From NCBI GenBank assembly GCA_025455635.1, contig JALOMF010000300.1, positions 1 through 5,690 of the forward strand: DNA of 5,690 bases, written 5' to 3'. A program made the translations under genes and the position numbers. Of the stretch, positions 1 to 4,821 are shown one piece after another. The stretch comes from Saprospiraceae bacterium. Its GTDB lineage: Bacteria > Bacteroidota > Bacteroidia > Chitinophagales > Saprospiraceae. The notes beneath the pieces were generated by a model. The model made no database searches. It saw only the letters and a program-made list of their open reading frames with translations, and was not told the origin of the DNA. Within the stretch, counting starts at the first letter, position 1, and every line of letters begins with the position of its first letter.

Positions 1-665
1 TGGCGGGTCTTGCCCCGGATGTCGTCCTGGGTGTATTCCTTGCTGGTCATCCATGCTGCGCCACGGCGCTTCAGCAGGGCGTCAATGATGGCGTTGCCAT
101 TGGCGGGGTCGGTGCGGAGCAGGTTCATTTTGTCCACAAAAGCCTTGATGGCCTGCTCCTTGGTCAGCGGCACATTGGCGCTGCCCGCCTGTTCAGGGTT
201 GCTAAGGTCAATGACCACGCCGGGAGCCGATGTGCCCGGGTTTTCGAGCATGTCCACCTTGGCGGTTTTCCAGTTGCCGTTGTAAACTTTGGAGCTGGGT
301 TCGATGACTTTCGACCAGCAATTCTGCCAGTCGGGGCTGCTGCTGTTGAGGTCGGCCCATTGGTCACCGACGCCGCCAGTTTTGCCTTCCCAAGTGATGC
401 CGCCGTCCACTTTGACATCCCAGCCAAGGGTGTTGGCGTGGAAAGTCCAAGCCTTGCCGTTGATGGTGCGCTGCTCGGAGGAATAGGACGTCGCCCAGCC
501 ATCTTTGCTGGCGGTTTTGATGATATTGGCCAGGTCGGCTGGCGCTTTTACATCGTAGCGGAGGGTGTTGCCGTCCTTTCGGGCGAGCCAATAGGTTTGC
601 GCTGAAAGGTTCAGCGAAAGCATGAGCATGGCTGGCAGCAGGAAGGCTGCGGTTAGTTTTTTCAT
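1..665 (-). CDS. Secreted protein of unknown function, 3' end outside window
   Basis: An open frame runs from an ATG at 665 to the window edge without a stop, giving 221 residues of a longer protein. Residues 1-23 form a signal peptide: MKK, a hydrophobic core, and a Leu-Ser-Ala-Gln end, with no lipobox cysteine. The mature part is rich in Trp, Gly, Asn and Asp (about 24-150) and has a single visible cysteine (116), which suggests a beta-rich extracytoplasmic domain. From about residue 167 it becomes helical. The segment FVDKMNLLRTDPANG (176-190) is faintly like the first helix of CAP/SCP (PR-1-like) domains, but the diagnostic part would lie outside the window, so I do not assign it. The start is the first ATG with a proper signal peptide; the leader is A/T-rich with no Shine-Dalgarno sequence. 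It is the last visible gene of a four-gene minus-strand series, 84 bases after the pentapeptide-repeat gene. I do not recognise the family. Confidence 0.8.
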   Translation of the reverse strand, partial: MKKLTAAFLLPAMLMLSLNLSAQTYWLARKDGNTLRYDVKAPADLANIIKTASKDGWATSYSSEQRTINGKAWTFHANTLGWDVKVDGGITWEGKTGGVGDQWADLNSSSPDWQNCWSKVIEPSSKVYNGNWKTAKVDMLENPGTSAPGVVIDLSNPEQAGSANVPLTKEQAIKAFVDKMNLLRTDPANGNAIIDALLKRRGAAWMTSKEYTQDDIRGKTR

Positions 666-707
666 TTTAATTTAGCTTTTAAAAAAAGGGAATTTATGTA
701 GTGAGAA

Positions 708-732
708 TCCGGATGTTTTTTAGTCATCCAGA
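708..732 (-). other. Small intergenic hairpin before the last operon gene
   Basis: In the minus-strand transcript, 732-725 can pair with 715-708 as an 8-bp stem (one G-U pair) around an A-rich 9-base loop. It lies 18 bases after the stop of the pentapeptide-repeat gene and about 43 bases before the next start. No U-run follows directly, so it is not a classical intrinsic terminator. It could be an mRNA processing or stability element, or chance. Confidence 0.25.
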
Positions 733-749
733 CCTTTTTCAAAGATTAT

Positions 750-1223
750 TTAATCCACGATCTCGACATGGTACTGCTCACGGAAAGCATCGAAATTGGT
801 GATGCCCTTCGTGGTCTTGCGGCTGACTTTTGCAAGCATCAAATCAGCGCCATCGAACAGTGTGCCCGTCAGGTTGGCCCCAACCAAGTTGGCGAATTTC
901 ATATCCGTACCACGGAAGTCTGCGTTGCTGAGGTTGGCACCTGTGAAATCGCAATGGGGAAAATCCGTACCCCTGAAAACAGCTTTGCTCAAATTGGCCT
1001 GCTGGAAATTTCCTTCATAGCCAACGGTCAGTCCACGCAAGTTGGCACCGCTCAAATCAGCATTGACAAAGTGGGTGTTGCCGTTCCTGAAGGATGCTGC
1101 CCAGCAATCTTTAATCAATGGAGCGGGCAATGTGTTGCAGCCTTGTGCGGTTGCTTGCTGCAAAGCAAAAAATGTAAGAAATAAAAGGATGCCTGCGAAT
1201 TGGATTAACTTGTTCGATTTCAT
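750..1223 (-). CDS. Secreted pentapeptide-repeat protein
   Basis: This 157-residue protein starts with a clear signal peptide (1-26, ending Ala-Thr-Ala before Gln27), so it should be exported to the periplasm or beyond. Residues about 50-135 are pentapeptide repeats of the A(D/N)LxG type, for example ADLSG (55), ANLRG (60), ANLSK (76), ADFRG (101), ANLVG (111), ANLTG (116) and ADLML (126). The family folds into a right-handed four-sided beta-helix. The register is broken once at 65-75, which is 11 residues instead of 10. Before the repeats are Cys29 and Cys40, which could form a disulfide after export; a third cysteine (91) lies in the repeats. A 22-residue tail (136-157) follows. Pentapeptide-repeat proteins have very varied roles, and those mimicking DNA to protect gyrase are cytoplasmic, so that role is unlikely here. 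The ATG is preceded by an A/T/C-rich leader. The gene lies 65 bases after the lipoprotein gene in the same direction. Confidence 0.92.
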   Translation of the reverse strand: MKSNKLIQFAGILLFLTFFALQQATAQGCNTLPAPLIKDCWAASFRNGNTHFVNADLSGANLRGLTVGYEGNFQQANLSKAVFRGTDFPHCDFTGANLSNADFRGTDMKFANLVGANLTGTLFDGADLMLAKVSRKTTKGITNFDAFREQYHVEIVD

Positions 1224-1247
1224 TGTTGATTGGTTGTTTAAAAAAAT

Positions 1248-1270
1248 TTGTTGGTGAAAATTGTTGGTGA
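1248..1270 (-). repeat. Two copies of TCACCAACAA in the leader of the pentapeptide gene
   Basis: The 10-mer TCACCAACAA (minus strand) occurs at 1257-1248 and 1270-1261, 13 bases apart, 24 bases or more upstream of the ATG at 1223. A third identical copy lies at 1871-1862 before the lipoprotein gene. The copies may be translation-enhancing, unstructured leader elements or a protein or sRNA target. The function is unknown. Confidence 0.4.
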
Positions 1271-1288
1271 TAGTTCTTTGGCCATTCC

Positions 1289-1849
1289 CTATTGCCGCTC
1301 AAAGCCTTTGTAGTCCGCATCTGCCCGTTTTTTGGCGAAAGCCGACTCGATGATTTGGCGGAACTCCTCCGGTGTCGGGTCGAAGATGGTGACGTCTTTC
1401 GGCGGCTCAGGAACGCCGTTCGAGGTAGTGACCGAATGTTGTTCAACCGAATGGCGGACGTTCGGGAAATCCTTCTTTATATCGTCCTCGTCCGTTTGGA
1501 TGCCGTACAGTAGGTTAGGGTTGTTCTCATCCAATTTGAGGGCAAACACTGAATAATTATCACCGCCCGAAGCAAACCTGCCCCTGGTGGTGCCAATGAT
1601 CCACGGTGCCATGCTGCGGATGTGGAGGCTGTCGCTGACATAGGAGTACATGGACGCCTTCGTCTTGTCGGCCCAGTAGTCTATCCTGTTGCTGGTGATG
1701 ACGATTTTGCTCTGGTCGGCGAGGTAGGTGCCTTGCATTTCCCTTGGGAAAGCGTCCATATCGGGCGAACCCATGGGCTGCGGGCCACTGTAATAGGTGC
1801 AACTGGTGAAAAGTGCTAGTAGCAGTGCGATGATAAACAAGTTTTTCAT
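1289..1849 (-). CDS. Putative lipoprotein of unknown function
   Basis: This 186-residue protein begins with a short lipoprotein signal: a Lys near the start, a Leu/Ile-rich core (4-13) and a lipobox ending at Cys17 (Phe-Thr-Ser-Cys), so it is probably lipid-anchored at the cell envelope. A Pro/Gly-rich linker (18-32) leads into a compact domain with alternating polar and hydrophobic residues. The stretch REMQGTYLADQSKIVITSNRI (from about residue 36) resembles the opening beta-strands of small Bacteroidota lipoproteins. The C-terminus (about 150-186) is Pro-rich, then helical and charged. I do not recognise a named domain. I chose the ATG at 1849 because it places MKN directly before the hydrophobic core; a TTG three codons upstream is less likely. 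It starts 44 bases after the small membrane-protein gene and is followed 65 bases later by the pentapeptide gene, so co-transcription is likely. A TCACCAACAA copy lies 12 bases before the start. Confidence 0.85.
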   Translation of the reverse strand: MKNLFIIALLLALFTSCTYYSGPQPMGSPDMDAFPREMQGTYLADQSKIVITSNRIDYWADKTKASMYSYVSDSLHIRSMAPWIIGTTRGRFASGGDNYSVFALKLDENNPNLLYGIQTDEDDIKKDFPNVRHSVEQHSVTTSNGVPEPPKDVTIFDPTPEEFRQIIESAFAKKRADADYKGFERQ

Positions 1850-1861
1850 TTGAAACAAAGG

Positions 1862-1871
1862 TTGTTGGTGA
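1862..1871 (-). repeat. TCACCAACAA leader element before the lipoprotein gene
   Basis: This is the third exact copy of the 10-mer found twice in the leader of the pentapeptide gene (1248-1257 and 1261-1270). It is 12 bases upstream of the ATG at 1849. It is the same strand and the same operon context, which makes a shared leader role possible. Confidence 0.35.
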
Positions 1872-1893
1872 ATTCAATTTCCTTGAACGATGG

Positions 1894-2052
1894 TCATTTC
1901 AAGCGTTCTATCCGCTTGTCCAATTCTGCATTACGGTACTCAAAATACAGATGGAACCCATAAGCGATAGCAGCCAGCAACAATGCCCAAATCAACCAGT
2001 AGCGCACCGTAGAGGTGAATGCCATTGACCGTATTTGAAATTGCTTTTTCAT
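1894..2052 (-). CDS. Small single-span membrane protein
   Basis: This is a 52-residue protein if translation starts at the ATG at 2052 (MKKQ...). It has a basic N-terminus, one hydrophobic span at about residues 18-37 (Trp-rich at its edge, Leu/Ala in the core), then a short charged helix at 38-52 with alternating Glu, Asp, Arg and Lys. The positive-inside rule is not decisive because both ends carry basic residues. The start is uncertain: the ATG at 2079 would add nine residues, the ATG at 2025 would remove nine, and a TTG at 2133 is unlikely because it lies in the likely promoter region. No family is recognised. It is the first gene of the minus-strand series and has the phased repeat array about 90 bases upstream. 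A small membrane protein could modulate a transporter or sensor, but nothing in the sequence shows that. It is the least certain of the coding calls, though its clean membrane span and position support it. Confidence 0.6.
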   Translation of the reverse strand: MKKQFQIRSMAFTSTVRYWLIWALLLAAIAYGFHLYFEYRNAELDKRIERLK

Positions 2053-2123
2053 TGCCGAGCTGTGAATTTGATTGACCATCGTGCTAAAAAATTTGATGCT
2101 GCAAAGAAGCGGGCAGCGGCAGG

Positions 2124-2138
2124 CAAACGCCAAAAAAA
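2124..2138 (-). promoter_or_regulatory. Candidate -7 elements just downstream of the phased array
   Basis: The Bacteroidota -7 consensus is TAnnTTTG. Two partial matches lie on the minus strand next to the array: TTTTTTTG (2138-2131, five of six fixed positions) and GGCGTTTG (2131-2124, four of six). The second begins 10 bases after the last array element, the distance usual between an activator box and the core element. Neither has a convincing TTTG -33 box, which fits an activated promoter but is weak evidence. Confidence 0.25.
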
Positions 2139-2141
2139 CGG

Positions 2142-2182
2142 CGTTACAACAGCGTGACAGGCGCGTTACAAAAACGTTACAA
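2142..2182 (-). promoter_or_regulatory. Four 8-bp sites at exact 11-bp pitch, Pho-box-like operator
   Basis: The plus strand shows CGTTACAA at 2142-2149, CGTGACAG at 2153-2160, CGTTACAA at 2164-2171 and CGTTACAA at 2175-2182. Every step is 11 bases. Read on the minus strand, towards the downstream operon, the units are TTGTAAC, TTGTAAC, CTGTCAC and TTGTAAC, each followed by four bases. Tandem 7-bp half-sites with 4-bp spacers on one face of the helix are the architecture bound by OmpR/PhoB-family response regulators. The unit YTGTMAC is close to the enterobacterial Pho-box half-site CTGTCAT. The array is 90 bases upstream of the ATG at 2052. The periodic repeat is seen directly; the regulator and the signal are inferred. 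Confidence 0.6.
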
Positions 2183-2211
2183 TGAGGTAAGTCGTTGAAA
2201 ATCAGTAGATT

Positions 2212-2293
2212 GGAAATTGGGAAATTGGGAAATTGGGAATTAGCTACTCAACCACAATTTCTCAATTTCTCAATTTCTCAATTTCCAATTTCT
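2212..2293. repeat. Inverted pair of 8-bp tandem repeats (long A/T-rich hairpin)
   Basis: The left arm has three perfect GGAAATTG units (2212-2219, 2220-2227, 2228-2235) and a degenerate fourth (2236-2243). The right arm has CAATTTCT three times (2255-2262, 2263-2270, 2271-2278), then CAATTTCC (2279-2286) and a 7-bp remnant ending at 2293. The arms pair over at least 24 bp (2212-2235 with 2263-2286). In plus-strand RNA the variant positions are G-U wobbles; in minus-strand RNA they are A-C mismatches. The right arm touches the stop codon of the regulator gene (2293-2295). It might act as a 3'-end hairpin or terminator-like element, a protein-bound cruciform, or an expandable microsatellite. 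It lacks the GC stem and U-run of an intrinsic terminator. Confidence 0.7.
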
Positions 2294-4095
2294 TAATTCC
2301 CCTCGCCAATCTTCCGCTTCATCCGCATCTTCGTCTGGCGGATGGTGCCGTCGGAGACGCCGAGCATATTGGCCATCTCGTGGGTGGTGAGTTGAAGCTT
2401 TTCGAGCACGAGGTAACGCAGCTCGGCTTGGGTGAGGTCGGGGAACTGCGTCTTTTGTGTTTCTATGAAATTCGGGTGTACCTTTTCGAAGATGCTGCGG
2501 AACTGCGACCAATCCTCGTCGGTGAGGATGGTGCTGCGGGTGAGCTTTTCCAGGTATTCGCTGCGCTCGCCGGAACGGGAGAGTTTATCCAATTCGAGGC
2601 GGAGGTTTTCGGCGAGTTCCGATTTTTCCCGTAGGTGTTGGGTGAAGGTGGCAAGTTCGCCCTTGGCGGCTTCCAATTCGGCAGCTGCTTGCTTGCGCTT
2701 GTTTTGCAGGCGTTTGTAGTTGGCAAAGGCCAAAGCGCCCATAAGGAGCATAATCACGATGGCGGCATTGCGGAGCATGGTCTGCAATTGCTTTTCCTTT
2801 TCCACGAGGTTCAGCTGCTCGGTGTATTTCTCGGCGGCCATCCGCTGCTGGATTTTTTCGAGCGTGCGGGCGTCGTTGCGGCGTTCGAGGCTGTCCTGCA
2901 AGGGCTTGGCGAAATTGGCGTAGCGCACGGCTTCTGCATAATCGCCTTTCAGTTCGTAGTAGCGGGCGTAATTCTGGTAAAATTTGACGTGCTTGAAATA
3001 TTCCGGTTTCTCTTTTTGGTCCAAAATCGAGGCAATCTCGGCGGCCCGTTTGAGCAAAGGCCCAGCTTCGTCCAGTTTTTTCAGCTCCAATTTGGTGGAA
3101 ATCAAGATTTGCAACATATCGTACTCTGCCCTGAGCCAGTATGGCTCGGCGTCCAAGGGCGATTTGAGCAGCGCATAACCCTCGTTGGCGTACCGTTCGC
3201 CTTCCTCGTACTTGCCCTGCCCGACGAGCATGGAGGCAATGTCAACAGATGCGATGCCCAACCAAGTTTTGCAGAACAATTCCTCGCTCGGCCTCTGAAC
3301 TGGGCATTTGCTCGTCACCTCGATGATTTTCTTGGCATAAGGGATGCTCAAATCATATTGTTTCTGCCGCTGGTAAATGCTTTGGATATGGTTATTGATG
3401 AACATCCAAACTTGCAGCCCTTCACTGTCTGTTGGCTGCACGTATTTTCCGGCGGTCAGCAGTATTTTAAGGGCTTTTTCATAATCCTCCAATTGGAACA
3501 TGAACCGCCCGGAATGGTACAACAGCCGGGCAATGTCAAATCGCTTGAAGTTCTCAAAGCCCAGTTCGTCCATGCGTTCGTATTCAAGCAGTATGTACGA
3601 ATACAGTTGCTCGGATGACTCCTGTTGGTGGTTGTATTTGCCAAAATTGACATAATGCGAAGCAACGAGGGTTTCCTTTTCCAAGCCGAATCTCTTGGCG
3701 GCTTCCAACAGTTCGTTTTCCAATTCTCCGGCATTGCTGCCCAATGTCTTCAATGAATGACGTTGCTGAAAATGCTCATAGTACAGTGCCCAAATGGTTT
3801 TTTCGTCGTTTTCCGATTTGGCAACGTCAATAAGGGGGCGGTACCAAGCCAAGAATGAAGCGGTGTCCTGCCATTCCCTTTTCAGTTCGTGGACATAGGA
3901 TAGCCGCTCGGCATCGGACATGGCCCGAAAGGTGTTTGCCTCAACATCGGACTGCGCCGAGGCCAGCTGTGGCAGGAGGGAAAACAGGCGTAAAATGAAT
4001 AGGTGGCTGCGTTTCAATTTCGTTTTGTCTGTGTCGGCGAAGTTAGTACATTTAGAACACTTCAAAAAAACGGATTTAATTTTGGGACTTGCCAT
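2293..4095 (-). CDS. TPR, membrane-span, coiled-coil, helix-turn-helix regulator
   Basis: Residue numbers are from the ATG at 4095 (600 residues). A signal-like hydrophobic stretch ends Ala-Ser-Ala-Gln at about 45-48. It is followed by an all-helical region (about 50-400) with TPR-like helix pairs, for example GKYEEGERYANEGYALLKS (294-312) and GDYAEAVRYANFAKPLQDS (384-402). A coiled coil (about 403-440) leads to a membrane helix (about 442-459), then a second coiled coil (about 462-516). The C-terminus (about 523-600) has the pattern PDLTQAELRYLVLEKLQL then TTHEMANMLGVSDGTIR, a LuxR-like winged or tetrahelical helix-turn-helix typical of Bacteroidota TPR regulators. The TPRs should face the periplasm and the DNA-binding domain the cytoplasm. 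No kinase or receiver domain is visible. The start is doubtful: ATG 4095 gives an unusually long stretch before the hydrophobic core, whereas TTG 4017 gives an ideal 22-residue signal peptide (MKRSHLF...). The gene points towards the envelope operon, 240 bases from it. Confidence 0.9.
   Translation of the reverse strand: MASPKIKSVFLKCSKCTNFADTDKTKLKRSHLFILRLFSLLPQLASAQSDVEANTFRAMSDAERLSYVHELKREWQDTASFLAWYRPLIDVAKSENDEKTIWALYYEHFQQRHSLKTLGSNAGELENELLEAAKRFGLEKETLVASHYVNFGKYNHQQESSEQLYSYILLEYERMDELGFENFKRFDIARLLYHSGRFMFQLEDYEKALKILLTAGKYVQPTDSEGLQVWMFINNHIQSIYQRQKQYDLSIPYAKKIIEVTSKCPVQRPSEELFCKTWLGIASVDIASMLVGQGKYEEGERYANEGYALLKSPLDAEPYWLRAEYDMLQILISTKLELKKLDEAGPLLKRAAEIASILDQKEKPEYFKHVKFYQNYARYYELKGDYAEAVRYANFAKPLQDSLERRNDARTLEKIQQRMAAEKYTEQLNLVEKEKQLQTMLRNAAIVIMLLMGALAFANYKRLQNKRKQAAAELEAAKGELATFTQHLREKSELAENLRLELDKLSRSGERSEYLEKLTRSTILTDEDWSQFRSIFEKVHPNFIETQKTQFPDLTQAELRYLVLEKLQLTTHEMANMLGVSDGTIRQTKMRMKRKIGEGN
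4038..4066 (-). promoter_or_regulatory. Weak candidate promoter for the regulator gene
   Basis: On the minus strand, TTTG (4066-4063) is followed after 17 bases by TAACTTCG (4045-4038), which matches five of six fixed positions of the Bacteroidota -7 element TAnnTTTG. Transcription would begin near 4032, downstream of the ATG at 4095 and about 15 bases before the TTG at 4017. If real, it supports the TTG start. The 17-base gap is slightly short. Confidence 0.25.
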
Positions 4096-4216
4096 TTGTT
4101 TGGCTATCCCTTGCGATTTAATGCCTACCTTGGCCAAATATTTTGAAAACCACTTTAATGCGTAGCTGTTTCCTGATGCACATTATTTGATTTTTCAGCA
4201 ACTTCTAATCAGTTTT

Positions 4217-4672
4217 ATGGCGAAATCGAAAGAAACCTTTGGCAAAAAAGAAATAGAGAAAAAGAAACAGAAGAAACGCCAAGACAAGGCAGAACGCAAG
4301 GAAATGCGCAAAGCTGACAAGGAGCCTGGGAAATCCTTGGAAGACCAAATTATGTACGTGGATGAAAACGGCAACCTCACCTCCGAAAAGCCGGACCCCA
4401 ACAAAAGGGCAAAAATCAACGCAGAGGACATCGAGCTGGGTGTGCCCAACCGCCCCGCACACGACCCCGTTCGCAAAGGGCGTGTTACCTACTTCGACGA
4501 TGCCAAAGGCTATGGCTTCATCACCGACCGTGACAATGACGAGCGCATCTTCGTTCACGCCAGTGAACTGGAAGAACTGGTACAAGTCAATGACAAAGTA
4601 ACATTCGAAAAAGGCCGTGGCCCAAAAGGCCCCATCGCCATCAACGTTCGGAAAATCAAACTGGGGCAGTGA
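4217..4672 (+). CDS. Cold-shock-domain RNA-binding protein with basic N-terminal extension
   Basis: This 151-residue protein has two parts. Residues 1-40 are very rich in Lys, Glu and Arg (KKEIEKKKQKKRQDKAERK), probably a helical, nucleic-acid-binding or disordered tail. A linker (41-85) contains the acidic-Gly segment VDENGNLTS and IELGVP. Residues 86-149 are a cold-shock domain: RNP1 is KGYGFITD (97-104), RNP2 is IFVHAS (111-116), and the closing strands are NDKVTFEKGRGPKGPIAINVRKI. Cold-shock domains bind single-stranded RNA or DNA and melt secondary structure, so the protein probably acts as a cytoplasmic RNA chaperone. Classical Csp proteins have about 70 residues; the longer form with the basic tail is usual for Bacteroidota. 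I chose ATG 4217 because it gives the family's usual MAKS start; the upstream ATG at 4187 adds ten atypical residues. The gene is divergent from the regulator. No convincing promoter or cold-shock leader motif was found. Confidence 0.95.
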   Translation: MAKSKETFGKKEIEKKKQKKRQDKAERKEMRKADKEPGKSLEDQIMYVDENGNLTSEKPDPNKRAKINAEDIELGVPNRPAHDPVRKGRVTYFDDAKGYGFITDRDNDERIFVHASELEELVQVNDKVTFEKGRGPKGPIAINVRKIKLGQ

Positions 4673-4777
4673 TTTTCGTCAATAGCCTTACATTTTGCCT
4701 CTAACGGTGCCGCTGTGCGGGAAATTTATTAGGCGCATCTGAAAAAAAGCCGTCTCTTTGCGGTGCCGGCCAGAATG

Positions 4778-4787
4778 AACAATTGTT
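4778..4787. other. Perfect 10-bp palindrome before the desaturase gene
   Basis: AACAATTGTT is a perfect palindrome 34 bases upstream of the ATG at 4822. It could be half of a dimeric regulator site, but it is short and A/T-rich, so chance is a good alternative. The rest of the 149-base gap (4673-4821) shows no clear TAnnTTTG promoter with a proper -33 box. Confidence 0.2.
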
Positions 4788-4821
4788 ATTGTAGTGCAAA
4801 GGTCGGCTTCAACTATTATTT

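Noticed and set aside
164..502. Minus-strand open frame of 112 codons in another frame of the first gene
   Set aside because: It is Pro/Ala/Arg/Ser-rich, low in structure, and overlapped by the signal-peptide-bearing frame from 665, which has far better composition.
768..1184. Plus-strand open frame of 138 codons opposite the pentapeptide gene
   Set aside because: Its apparent regularity only mirrors the repeat structure of the true minus-strand gene, which has a signal peptide and clear pentads.
2142..2182. LytTR-type (AgrA/LytR) binding sites
   Set aside because: LytTR sites are 9-bp direct repeats with a longer centre-to-centre distance of about 20 bp and a different consensus after GTT. 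The exact 11-bp pitch fits OmpR/PhoB-type sites better.
2212..2293. CRISPR-like array
   Set aside because: The units are 8 bp, contiguous and in two inverted arms with no unique spacers, and no cas genes are present.
2233..2634. Plus-strand open frame of 133 codons through the repeat and the end of the regulator gene
   Set aside because: It begins inside the 8-bp repeat and runs antisense to the helix-turn-helix coding sequence; no domain is visible.
2635..3618. Long plus-strand open frame of 327 codons opposite the regulator gene
   Set aside because: It is antisense to the well-supported regulator. Its translation is Phe/Gly/Val-rich with no recognisable domain, as expected of a shadow frame in a moderately GC-rich gene.
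4689..4697. -7 promoter element TACATTTTG before the desaturase gene
   Set aside because: It has three rather than two bases between TA and TTTG, overlaps the region just after the cold-shock stop, and has no matching -33 TTTG.
4710..4720. Terminator after the cold-shock gene (CCGC, 3-base loop, GCGG)
   Set aside because: The stem is only 4 bp and is followed by GAAATTT instead of a T-run, so it cannot be supported.
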